NCBI GenBank assembly: GCA_005883695.1
Contig: VBBV01000042.1
Span: 1 to 7,722, forward strand
Reading direction: 5' to 3'
Length of the DNA stretch: 7,722 nt
Origin: Candidatus Bathyarchaeota archaeon
Lineage (GTDB): Archaea; Thermoproteota; Bathyarchaeia; 40CM-2-53-6
Shown piece after piece: positions 1-6,314 of the stretch. The translations under genes and the position numbers were made by a program. The notes below the pieces were generated by a model that did no database searches, was not told the DNA's origin, and was given only the letters and a program-made list of their open reading frames with translations. How positions within the stretch are numbered: the stretch's first letter is position 1; each line of letters starts with the position of its first letter.

Positions 1-730
1 GGTAGTGCAGCTTAACCATGCTAGGGTGGATGATGTCTCTGGTGTGATCCGAGCGGAACAGATGATGTTGAAGAAAGAACTCTGACGCTCTCTCAATCGG
101 CTTCAAATATTCTCGATCTCCCGTTGCCCGTTGAAACTCGACAAGACCCCAGAGTGTCGATAGGGACTCATTGACCGAGGAATGGTCGGCCTCGGGCCTC
201 CTGTCACAATTCCATCCTCCATCAGGCCACTGCCACTCGGTCAACGACTCGGCGAGTTTCGCTACCCTTGGGCTTTCTGCGAGGCCTAGCCGGCTACACA
301 CAGCTAACGCGTTACCCTCTTGAGACGCGCATCTCCGATATCGCCCATTGATCTTGGGAACATTGCTAAGATGAGCCTCTCCAAGCAACCATTTCAGAAC
401 AAGGTCCGTTGCCTTGACCGCTGGCCGAAATCCCGAGGCTATTCCGAGTTCGACGAGAGAGACGAGACGCCAGTGCGCGCCCGTCCATTTCTGGTAGGGA
501 TGGACCCCGAAACCACCATCAGCCTGTTGCCCCGAAAGGAGAGTCTTCACAATGGGCCCGTTAGGAATCTGTTTTCTGGCCGCCAGAACTTCCTTCGAGT
601 CGGAATGTCTATCGAGGATCTCTGTGAGAGTGAGATAACAAATCGAAGGGTCTCCCGATTCCAGAAGCCAGTTGACCGGGGGGTCTTTGACGTCCATTGG
701 CTCCGGCACATCCAGCCATGCAATCCTCAT
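1..730 (-). CDS. Prenyltransferase/squalene-cyclase-like alpha/alpha-toroid protein, 3' end cut by window edge
   Basis: The minus strand is open from an ATG at 730 to the left edge (243 complete codons). An in-frame TGA lies six codons upstream, so this ATG is the only standard start. The protein begins MRIAWLDVPEPMD and carries glycine/tryptophan repeat motifs of the prenyltransferase and squalene-oxidase repeat type: QQADGGFG at about 68-75 and WPDGGWNCD at about 168-176. Between them lie a KWTGAHWRLVSLVELG helix and an RCASQEGNALAVCSRLGL helix. I recognise the layout from uncharacterised bacterial and archaeal proteins of this fold. It is not a proven cyclase: the DXDD or DCTAE catalytic motifs of squalene cyclases are not visible here, and substrate is unknown. 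No signal peptide is seen, so it is probably cytosolic. It lies 80 bases downstream of the regulator gene on the same strand with no clear TATA box of its own at the expected distance, so co-transcription is possible. Confidence 0.85.
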   Translation of the reverse strand, partial: MRIAWLDVPEPMDVKDPPVNWLLESGDPSICYLTLTEILDRHSDSKEVLAARKQIPNGPIVKTLLSGQQADGGFGVHPYQKWTGAHWRLVSLVELGIASGFRPAVKATDLVLKWLLGEAHLSNVPKINGRYRRCASQEGNALAVCSRLGLAESPRVAKLAESLTEWQWPDGGWNCDRRPEADHSSVNESLSTLWGLVEFQRATGDREYLKPIERASEFFLQHHLFRSDHTRDIIHPSMVKLHY

Positions 731-810
731 GTCTTCGAAATAACGGTTTCACATTGCTCGGAGCGAGACTTCTAGGAAACCTCTAGGTCTAACGACACAT
801 CGCGGGTCTG

Positions 811-1935
811 TTAAGTCTGGGGCTTTCCGCACTCGTAGCATGATTCCGCTGCGATGGGAAGGTCGTGGCCGCACCATTTGCACTTTTTGAGAAAACTCGC
901 TGTCGTAGACGCGGCCATGGTCTTAGCCTGGGCTGGCGTTATCCTAGTTCCGTCCAAACCCTTTTGATTCATTTCTCTTTGCATCGATCGTACCGCTCCG
1001 TAAAGCGCCAGACCAAGATAGGTAGCAGCTGGAACAACGGTCAAGATTCCTGCAAGGAAGTATGGCCGGGAATAAACTACAGAGCTGGCTCCTGCGGTTA
1101 CGTTCCCATAAGCCGCTCCCGGCCCGTTGTTCTGTACCAAGAGTGTGTAGTTCCCTTCCCCCGCCATCTCCGAAAACCAGAAAGCTCTAACGCTACTGCC
1201 GGGAGCTGGACCGTAGAAGATCCCGCCCGCGGGGGGCCAATCGATTGTGCATGATAAGCCGCAGCTTAAGGGAGCTAGAGACCCTTGGGGGTTGGTTATC
1301 CACACCTTCCCAGACCCGTTATTAACCGTGAACGAAAACATTGCATAGTTTACCCTGACCTCCCAGGGGCTAGAATTGGGTCGAGGTACCGCGTAGAACT
1401 GAAGGTCATCCTTTGTTCCTTGGGCATATTCCCCAGGTCTCGGCGGCGTGTAGAACATGCCAAGAACGAAGGCTGCCTTCGTTCCAGGTTGAGTGTTGAA
1501 CTTGAAAATGCTAGTCATAGGTACTCCATGAAGAACGCTGTCTTCGATTGAGGCACGGTCACTGGGGGTGGTCCATCCGACCGCGAAGGAAGTCCAGCCG
1601 AGCAAGACCAGAACCATGACCAGTCCGATTCCGGCTCGAACCAAATGCGTCCGACTCAGGGACAAAGTCTTCCGTGTTTCTTCGACGCGGCCCATCAGAT
1701 TGTGGGCGGCAACCCCCAAGTCCGTCAGGGAGTAGTAGTCTCCCTTCTTCTCGACCAGGCCTTGCAAGGAGTCAAGATGATAGCTGAGGGTCGGGCTGTC
1801 TAGCCTCAGCTCCGCTTGTAACTGCGAAAAACGCTTGGGAGGCTCCTCCTTTAGGGTTCGGAGGAGAAGACGTCTGGTCGGATGTTTCAGGGATGAGAAG
1901 ATCTGGGAATAGGGGTCGTCCTCGGACCCGGACAT
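811..1935 (-). CDS. Membrane-anchored winged-helix (ArsR-like) one-component regulator with C-terminal zinc ribbon
   Basis: A 374-residue protein counted from the ATG at 1935; an in-frame GTG at 1944 would add three residues. I prefer the ATG because GTGAT (1940-1944, minus strand) can act as a short Shine-Dalgarno site before it. Residues about 9-72 form an ArsR/HTH-20-type winged helix (IFSSLKHPTRRLLLRTL, then a recognition region around LDSPTLSYHLDSL, then a wing ending YYSLTDLG). A transmembrane helix follows at about 101-121, an outside domain at about 122-289 with one Cys pair (C225, C229), a second helix at about 292-315, and a zinc ribbon with C352, C355, C366 and C369. The predicted topology puts both the DNA-binding head and the zinc ribbon in the cytosol and the middle domain outside. 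It probably senses an external or membrane signal and regulates nearby genes. The ligand and targets are unknown. Divergent from the 2172 membrane-protein gene. Confidence 0.9.
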   Translation of the reverse strand: MSGSEDDPYSQIFSSLKHPTRRLLLRTLKEEPPKRFSQLQAELRLDSPTLSYHLDSLQGLVEKKGDYYSLTDLGVAAHNLMGRVEETRKTLSLSRTHLVRAGIGLVMVLVLLGWTSFAVGWTTPSDRASIEDSVLHGVPMTSIFKFNTQPGTKAAFVLGMFYTPPRPGEYAQGTKDDLQFYAVPRPNSSPWEVRVNYAMFSFTVNNGSGKVWITNPQGSLAPLSCGLSCTIDWPPAGGIFYGPAPGSSVRAFWFSEMAGEGNYTLLVQNNGPGAAYGNVTAGASSVVYSRPYFLAGILTVVPAATYLGLALYGAVRSMQREMNQKGLDGTRITPAQAKTMAASTTASFLKKCKWCGHDLPIAAESCYECGKPQT

Positions 1936-2171
1936 GAGTATCACAATAGAGTGTCGTCAAACATAACTCTGTTCGTAGAGATTTCTTTACTAAACCAGTC
2001 TCGACCCACAAACCGCGCTTGACAATCCCAGTCCGAAGCGAATCATGTCTGGTACCAATCCTAGCCTCTAACTGAACAGGAAACGATCTGCTGGGTTGAA
2101 GCCTTTGACCTCCGGAATTCTGGGTCCAAGAGAGAAAGTGTTGCGAGTCATGGAGGCTTTCAGTCTTTAAT
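1936..2171. promoter_or_regulatory. Intergenic region between divergent regulator and membrane-protein genes
   Basis: About 230 bases with no convincing gene. On the minus strand a weak TATA-like run (TTATGTTT, about 1958-1967) sits about 28 bases before the regulator ATG at 1935, compatible with a leaderless or short-leader transcript. Near the right end GGAGG occurs at 2152-2156, 15 bases before the ATG at 2172, which is longer than ideal spacing. CTTTAATA at 2165-2172 is a better TATA match, but it overlaps the first ATG. An 8-base palindrome (2050-2057) is likely chance. As the gap between a DNA-binding protein and a divergent gene, it is the natural place for autoregulation, but no clear operator repeat was found. 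Confidence 0.4.
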
Positions 2172-2172
2172 A
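2165..2172 (+). promoter_or_regulatory. TATA-like box overlapping the first ATG of the four-helix membrane protein
   Basis: CTTTAATA closely matches the archaeal TATA consensus (TTTAWATA-like). Transcription from it would be expected to start about 26 bases downstream, near 2194, almost at ATG 2196. If it is functional, the real protein starts at 2196 and the ATG at 2172 is not translated. Seen from sequence only. Confidence 0.35.
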
Positions 2173-2735
2173 TGAACGGCACGAAGTCAGAATCTATGCA
2201 GCCAATCACCTATTCAGTACCCAAAGGACTGAGAGCTGGAGCTATTGGTGGTTTCATCGGGGCAATCGTCTTGGGCACTTTTGGAGAGATAGGTGCTATA
2301 GCGTTGAACCAGGAGCTCTTCTACACGACAATCGCGAGGAAGCTAGCTTTCGGCGACTTCTCCGTCCTAGGCGGATGGGCTTTACACCTTCTGGTAGGAA
2401 TAATCGCAGGCTCACTCTTCATCGGAGCGACGGCTGCAATCCGGAGTTTCGCTTTGACTACAACTAGGAAGGCTGTCTGGGTCGGCATACTGGGAGGGGT
2501 CGCAATCTGGATAGTCGTCTACGTCCCGGTTACAGGTCTCCTCGTCCCGGATGACTTGACCAACACAACGTTCGCCGGGGGAGCCTTTGTACTCCACATC
2601 CTCTACGGGGTCGTGACCGCGATTGTGTCCCTCTTTGCGGGGCTCTCGCTGAGAGGACGAAGACAGCCTAGCAATTCTAGACGAATCCGAAAACGAGGAA
2701 TGCTGCCAGGAAGATTCCGAGTATTGCGTAGATAA
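2172..2735 (+). CDS. Four-helix integral membrane protein, function unknown
   Basis: A 187-residue protein. Four hydrophobic segments are seen at about 22-45, 66-90, 101-124 and 135-159, followed by an Arg-rich tail (about 161-187). Helices 2 and 4 share a similar pattern (GGWALHLLVGII and GGAFVLHILYGVV), each with a His at the same place (H72 and H142), which suggests an internal duplication of a two-helix unit. I do not recognise a named family. The first ATG (2172) was used, but ATG 2196 (residue 9, MQPITYS) is equally plausible: a good TATA match, CTTTAATA at 2165-2172, lies about 28 bases before it, which would give a leaderless mRNA. The last 19 codons plus the stop overlap the 3' end of the opposite-strand gene at 2677-3009. 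There are no cysteines. Its place next to the membrane-bound regulator makes it a candidate target. Confidence 0.8.
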   Translation: MNGTKSESMQPITYSVPKGLRAGAIGGFIGAIVLGTFGEIGAIALNQELFYTTIARKLAFGDFSVLGGWALHLLVGIIAGSLFIGATAAIRSFALTTTRKAVWVGILGGVAIWIVVYVPVTGLLVPDDLTNTTFAGGAFVLHILYGVVTAIVSLFAGLSLRGRRQPSNSRRIRKRGMLPGRFRVLRR

Positions 2736-3009
2736 GAGCTTTCTGTAGAAGTTGTTTCAGCCTAGATTTAGGAGAGGATCTTCCTTTGGGCCCATCTTCG
2801 TCTCCCCATATTACCCATCTGGCTAGTAGAAGGAAGGCTCCAGCACCCGTCGCGGCTAAGGACCTGATGACCAAACGCGGGCTGCACGAGCCGCCTGTCA
2901 GATTGCTACAGCCAAATACGACGACGAAGGCTCCCGCTAACAGCAAGAGCCATCCTGCAAATCCGATAACGCTCTTCCCGCTGATTACTGGCTGGGGCTC
3001 AGCTTCCAC
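2677..3009 (-). CDS. Small three-helix membrane protein
   Basis: A 110-residue protein with a GTG start at 3009. GGAG lies 10 bases upstream and no other in-frame start exists before the upstream stop, which supports this choice. Hydrophobic segments are at about 13-33, 45-68 and 88-109. The loop between helices 1 and 2 holds two cysteines (C34 and C42, in a GCSNLTGGSCS stretch), which could form a disulfide outside the cell. A charged loop (WGDEDGPKGRSSPKSRLKQ) precedes the last helix, and by the positive-inside rule it is cytosolic. The protein ends directly at the third helix. The family is not recognised. It is last in a leftward run after the 99-residue protein (60-base gap). Its 3' end overlaps the convergent gene by 59 bases. 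Confidence 0.7.
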   Translation of the reverse strand: MEAEPQPVISGKSVIGFAGWLLLLAGAFVVVFGCSNLTGGSCSPRLVIRSLAATGAGAFLLLARWVIWGDEDGPKGRSSPKSRLKQLLQKALIYAILGIFLAAFLVFGFV

Positions 3010-3069
3010 TTCATGCCATCTCCAAAGGCTCGGAGGGTCTTACCGAAGACGACGCGTTCACTAGTCGTT

Positions 3070-3369
3070 CTATTCTGTCCATTTCTCGATGTTATGGCAT
3101 GGGTCGCCGCATTTCTGGATCTCATGGAATATGGCGTCGATGGTTGGTTCCTTTGTCGTCATGACAGTCCCGCTCTTCAACGAAAGTGTAACATCCAAGT
3201 GGTGCGATTGGAAGACGCGCATCACTTGACCCGTGTTGAGGACTGTAATCGCATTCTCCCAGGAGACGCTATGGCGATTAGAGGGCCGTTGGGTCAATGG
3301 AAAATAGGCTAATGCTGACGCAGCAAAAATGAGGAGAGACAGTATGAGAACCCAGAATCGTTTCCGCAT
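3070..3369 (-). CDS. Small exported or N-terminally anchored protein with a compact alpha/beta ectodomain
   Basis: A 99-residue protein with an ATG start at 3369; GTGAT lies two bases upstream. MRKRF followed by a hydrophobic stretch (about 5-22) is a signal peptide or single membrane anchor. No lipobox Cys is present. The remainder (about 30-99) reads like a small alpha/beta domain: SVSWENAITVLNTGQVMRVFQ, then a strand pair around VTLSLKSGTVMTTKEP, then a helix IDAIFHEIQKC. It ends near a C-x3-C pair (C87, C91). The order of a helix starting with S-x-W/Y-E-x-A, a G-x-V strand, a L-K-x-G hairpin and a P-x-I-D helix recalls the FtsH extracellular domain. This is a fold-level resemblance only; there is no ATPase or protease part. 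It sits between the acetyltransferase and the three-helix protein on the same strand, with gaps of 52 and 60 bases, so it is possibly in one transcription unit. Confidence 0.75.
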   Translation of the reverse strand: MRKRFWVLILSLLIFAASALAYFPLTQRPSNRHSVSWENAITVLNTGQVMRVFQSHHLDVTLSLKSGTVMTTKEPTIDAIFHEIQKCGDPCHNIEKWTE

Positions 3370-3421
3370 CTATCACTTGAAGTTATGAAGGGAGCGAATA
3401 GGCTTTACGGGTCAATAATCA

Positions 3422-3868
3422 TTACCTACCTAGCTTCTTTCTGAAGAGAAAACGATCTGCCTGTAGTAGGCCCACCGATTCCCAGAAGCCTACCGCGGTT
3501 TTGTTCCCGTGGAGTACTTCGAGCCCGATCTCATCTATCTTCATCCGTTCGCATTCTTCAATCAAATGTTTCGCCAGCTCTCGTCCGATTCCCTTCCGCC
3601 GGTGGTCCGTTTTTACGAAGAAATCGTTCACAGTCATGACTCGTCCGAGTTCTGCCGAAGGCGTGTAAACCGCCAAAGCCACGCCCACAATCGTCTTCTT
3701 GTCCCGTGCGACTAGGAGCAGATCTGGTGATTGGCCGCGCAATTGCTGGTCGACAGCCCACGTTCTTCTCTCTTTGATTGGCGTCATTCCTTCAAATGCG
3801 TGGTACTCTGCGATGAGCTTCTCGATCTTCTCGCGGTTTGACAGGTTAGCCCGGCTTATGGTTACCAT
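3422..3868 (-). CDS. GNAT-family N-acetyltransferase
   Basis: A 148-residue cytosolic protein of normal length for a single-domain GNAT enzyme, which moves an acetyl group from acetyl-CoA to an amine. Acetyl-CoA-binding motif A is clear: strand VNDFFVKTDH, then RRKGIG (about 90-95, the Q/R-x-x-G-x-G/A pyrophosphate loop), then helix RELAKHLIEECERM. Motif B follows (IGLEVLHGNKTAVGFWESVGL, about 114-134), with the usual Asn and a late aromatic. The N-terminal part (about 3-25) matches the first strand and helix of the fold. The acceptor substrate cannot be read from the sequence. ATG 3868 is the first Met of the frame region and gives an intact strand 1. It is the first gene of a leftward run and is divergent from the cation transporter, with a 52-base gap that holds a TATA-like element. 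Confidence 0.93.
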   Translation of the reverse strand: MVTISRANLSNREKIEKLIAEYHAFEGMTPIKERRTWAVDQQLRGQSPDLLLVARDKKTIVGVALAVYTPSAELGRVMTVNDFFVKTDHRRKGIGRELAKHLIEECERMKIDEIGLEVLHGNKTAVGFWESVGLLQADRFLFRKKLGR

Positions 3869-3893
3869 TTTCGGGTCCTGGTTTCTAGCGTTA

Positions 3894-3905
3894 GGGAAAT
3901 AAGTA
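3894..3905. promoter_or_regulatory. AT-rich TATA-like element in the GNAT/transporter divergent gap
   Basis: The 52-base gap has one AT-rich core, GGGAAATAAGTA. On the minus strand it reads CTTATTTCCC, centred about 32 bases before the acetyltransferase ATG (3868). On the plus strand it is centred about 21 bases before ATG 3921 and about 36 bases before the second in-frame ATG (3936). It may serve one or both genes; the spacing fits the acetyltransferase better. No other TATA candidate is seen in the gap. Confidence 0.35.
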
Positions 3906-3920
3906 GAGGGCAGCGGTCAG

Positions 3921-4688
3921 ATGCAAGTCTTTCCGATGGCTTTTGGAGCACATTCCACTCCAGCATGCCAGGCCTGCGGCTGCGCCGAAACGTCCTGTGA
4001 AAACTGCCAAACAGTAGCCAATTGTTCCAATTGTGCGTCATGCTGCTGCAGCACCATCCATCAATCTTGGAGACATGGGAGGATCGGAAACGGGATCAGA
4101 ATCGAATACTTCAGCTCAGCCTGGATGACGATTGAAGTCTTGGGATCTATCGGGGTCGGATTGATTGCTGGGAGTTTCGCCCTACTAGCTTTTGGTGGTG
4201 ATAGTCTGATAGAACTAATCTCGGGCCTCGCCGTCTTGGCTGGTCTTCGCCGGGACTCTTCGAGGAGCCGTGGCCCAAGAACGGATAACAACAGGACTGA
4301 ACAATTCACAAGCGCCCTCCTCTTCGCTCTCATCCCCGTCATCGGGCTAGGCGCGGTCTACTCGTATCTTTCAGGTCTGAAGCCGGAGGGATCGCCGCTC
4401 GGAATCGCCATTGCTGTTGGAGCAGTGATCGTGATGCCCTATCTCTATGTTCAGAAGAAACGGATTGGCCGTGAAACCCGGTCGCTGGCCCTCTCGATGG
4501 ACGCCATAGAATCCGTGACCTGTCTGTTCATGGCGACAGCACTGCTAGGCGGGCTTCTTGCCGAATATTTTCTAGGATTCTGGTGGGCGGATTATCTCGC
4601 GACTGGAGTCATCCTAGGGTTCGTCGCGAGAGAAGCTGTTGGATCATACCGCGAGCTCCACGAGGAAGAATCGGTCGCTCACGCCTAG
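3921..4688 (+). CDS. CDF-like cation efflux transporter with Cys-rich N-terminal metal-binding extension
   Basis: A 255-residue protein in two parts. Residues 1-50 contain ten cysteines (C16, 19, 21, 26, 29, 35, 38, 41, 42, 43), mostly CxxC and CxC spacings, resembling a metallothionein or zinc-finger-like metal site. Residues about 64-245 are the membrane part. They contain a helix WMTIEVLGSIGVGLIAGSFALL, the motif FGGDSLIELISG with D94-x3-E98 (the CDF TM2 metal site, usually HxxxD or DxxxD), more helices at about 130-150 and 160-177, the second motif LSMDAIESV (D194-x2-E197, the TM5 site), and WWADYLATGVILGFVAREA near the end. The pattern matches the short bacterial and archaeal cation-transporter family that lacks the CDF C-terminal cytoplasmic domain. 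It probably exports a soft divalent metal such as zinc, cadmium or cobalt; the metal is inferred. ATG 3921 was used and ATG 3936 is possible; both keep every Cys. Confidence 0.85.
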   Translation: MQVFPMAFGAHSTPACQACGCAETSCENCQTVANCSNCASCCCSTIHQSWRHGRIGNGIRIEYFSSAWMTIEVLGSIGVGLIAGSFALLAFGGDSLIELISGLAVLAGLRRDSSRSRGPRTDNNRTEQFTSALLFALIPVIGLGAVYSYLSGLKPEGSPLGIAIAVGAVIVMPYLYVQKKRIGRETRSLALSMDAIESVTCLFMATALLGGLLAEYFLGFWWADYLATGVILGFVAREAVGSYRELHEEESVAHA

Positions 4689-4732
4689 TCCAGCTCCCTG
4701 GTAACATTCGGGCTGCATCTGTCAGGCTGATT

Positions 4733-4743
4733 GAAAGAAAACG
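4733..4743 (-). terminator. T-rich run after the cupredoxin-like gene
   Basis: In the 57-base convergent gap, the minus strand reads CGTTTTCTTTC a few bases beyond the TAG (4746-4748) of the leftward gene. Oligo-T runs of this kind terminate archaeal transcription. No hairpin accompanies it, and no matching run is seen for the convergent transporter gene. Confidence 0.35.
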
Positions 4744-4745
4744 TG

Positions 4746-6257
4746 CTAGTTGCCAGGAAGTGGGGGGCTCGCGCCTACAAGTGGTTCGGGTTGTGCCACT
4801 GGCGCTGGTATTCTGCTACGTCTCCGAAGCAGCCATGCAAGAGTCACCACCGCGCCAGCTCCCACTATTCCTACGCCAGCGTATATCCAGAGGGCCATTG
4901 GCGAGAATAGCGTTGAGGCTATAGAGGCTAGGCCGTTTCCTGTTGCCGGAGGGTCCCTCTTGGAGAGGCCGAGGCTTGTCGACTTCAGCTCGAGCGTGAC
5001 TGGGACAGTTGCGATCATGTGATGGGACACTGTTACATGGTCAGAGACGGGGAAACAGCCTGATGCTCCGCAGAGATAATCGCCCGGGTTGTACAGTTGA
5101 GTCTGCAAGGACGTGGTAGAAACTACTGCGCTCGACTTCAGAAGAAGGTCGCTCGCCTGGTCATAGTCGAACCTCAAGTCAAGCTTGAAGCTGGAATCGC
5201 TCGATCCACCTGAACCTAGGATAGGCGGACTAGTAGTGGAAAGGGACTGGGAAAGCTCCGACTCTACAATCCAAGCATTCCGATTACTGCCGGCTCCCAC
5301 GTTGACCATCTCGCTTCCAGTGACACTGGCGTATCCCGTTAGGATCTGGACCGGTTGGCCCATGGTCAGCGGACCGTTCACCCACCAGAATGTGTAGACC
5401 TCCTTTTGCGATGACAGCAATTGGCCTAGTCCGGGAGAATAACCGTAACCGTAGTAGCCGTAATATCCCGGATAATAGGCGAGCATCTTCTGGATTATGC
5501 TGAGGATCACTGACGTGGCGGTCCCGGCGGATTCGACGCGAGTGGCGAGGTTAATTGACTGAGAGAAACTGCCGGTCTCGGTCACTGGCGTGAAGCTGAG
5601 TGGACCGGCCGATGCGATGATGCTGACTTGGTGACTGACATTGAGGACTGCTACATTGTTGTCAAGTCCGGTGACAGTCCAGCCTATCGAACCGTCTAGG
5701 CTGATCGTGGGCATGAAAGAGGACGAAACAGGAGGGGGAGACGGCAGAGCACCGGACACAACTAAGTTACCTCGCAGCGATGGATAATTCGTATCATAGT
5801 AGGTGTAATTACCAGACGTTGTGAAAGTTACCGAGAACGAACCATAATGCGCTATGGGTCCGGAGTCAAAGACTTGAAGGCCAACTTTGTTTGTGGGGGA
5901 AGAGGTCACTGTGTGCACTAGGCTACCGTAATTGAACCACATTACAGTTGTCCCGAGCTGTACGTAGTAGGGGTAGTAGTAGGGGAACGAGGGAAGGTAG
6001 TAGCAGGTGCTGTTTGATACGCATGATCCATTGTCGTAAATGTTGACAAGCACCCTTGGCTGATAAGGACCGCACGCCGTCTGATTGTAGCTAGCAGGAG
6101 TGGCATTGCAGCTCTGCGTTGATTGGATCGACGCGTTCAACTGATAATTCGCATTGCTACCTACGCTGAGAAGCGGCGCCGCACTTGCAGAACTCACCAT
6201 CAAGACAACCAGAAAGAGGGCGGAGCCGCTACCCACGGAAACCTGTAGAATCTTCAA
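4746..6257 (-). CDS. Anchored surface protein with a degenerate cupredoxin-like domain
   Basis: A 503-residue protein counted from the TTG at 6257; an in-frame GTG at 6308 would add 17 residues. I prefer TTG because it yields a normal signal peptide (residues 1-27, cleavage near SASA-AP) and sits 28 bases from a TATA-like box. GTG 6308 would place the start only 6 bases from the divergent ATG. A plastocyanin-like domain spans about 95-168: GTTVMWFNYGSLVHTVTSS holds the first histidine ligand (H115), but the closing loop reads YTYYDTNYPSLRGNLVV, with D155, Y158 and L161 where Cys, His and Met ligands are expected. A Pro/Ser linker, a long beta-rich region with a Tyr/Gly-rich stretch (about 261-273), a membrane helix (about 455-477), an Arg stop-transfer and a Pro-rich tail follow. 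Six cysteines lie outside. Probable surface-anchored protein; function unknown. Confidence 0.85.
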   Translation of the reverse strand: MKILQVSVGSGSALFLVVLMVSSASAAPLLSVGSNANYQLNASIQSTQSCNATPASYNQTACGPYQPRVLVNIYDNGSCVSNSTCYYLPSFPYYYPYYVQLGTTVMWFNYGSLVHTVTSSPTNKVGLQVFDSGPIAHYGSFSVTFTTSGNYTYYDTNYPSLRGNLVVSGALPSPPPVSSSFMPTISLDGSIGWTVTGLDNNVAVLNVSHQVSIIASAGPLSFTPVTETGSFSQSINLATRVESAGTATSVILSIIQKMLAYYPGYYGYYGYGYSPGLGQLLSSQKEVYTFWWVNGPLTMGQPVQILTGYASVTGSEMVNVGAGSNRNAWIVESELSQSLSTTSPPILGSGGSSDSSFKLDLRFDYDQASDLLLKSSAVVSTTSLQTQLYNPGDYLCGASGCFPVSDHVTVSHHMIATVPVTLELKSTSLGLSKRDPPATGNGLASIASTLFSPMALWIYAGVGIVGAGAVVTLAWLLRRRSRIPAPVAQPEPLVGASPPLPGN

Positions 6258-6280
6258 GATAGTATCGGCCTGGGAGTAAA

Positions 6281-6290
6281 CCGATAAAAG
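6281..6290. promoter_or_regulatory. Shared TATA-like box between the divergent cupredoxin-like and two-helix genes
   Basis: The ten bases read CCGATAAAAG on the plus strand and CTTTTATCGG on the minus strand. The centre (about 6286) is 29 bases from ATG 6315 and 29 bases from the proposed TTG 6257, the spacing expected for leaderless archaeal transcripts in both directions. No Shine-Dalgarno site is seen before either start. The bidirectional role is inference. Confidence 0.5.
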
Positions 6291-6314
6291 GATTGCTGAA
6301 AGTCTCACCCTGAG

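Noticed and set aside
320..775. Plus-strand open frame of 151 codons
   Set aside because: It lies antisense to the toroid-fold gene, whose minus-strand translation has clear family motifs; the plus-strand product has none.
865..1551. Two plus-strand open frames (865-1254 and 1285-1551)
   Set aside because: Both are antisense to the regulator's external domain and zinc ribbon and show no domain or signal features.
2050..2057. Palindrome TGGTACCA as a possible operator of the regulator
   Set aside because: Only eight bases, not repeated elsewhere in the gap and not placed over a TATA box; likely chance.
1772..2209. Minus-strand open frame of 145 codons covering the divergent gap
   Set aside because: It overlaps the winged-helix coding region in another frame and the start of the divergent gene; composition is unlike a real protein.
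2786..3312. Plus-strand open frames of 92 and 99 codons
   Set aside because: They are antisense to the three-helix and 99-residue proteins, which have coherent membrane helices, a signal peptide and good starts.
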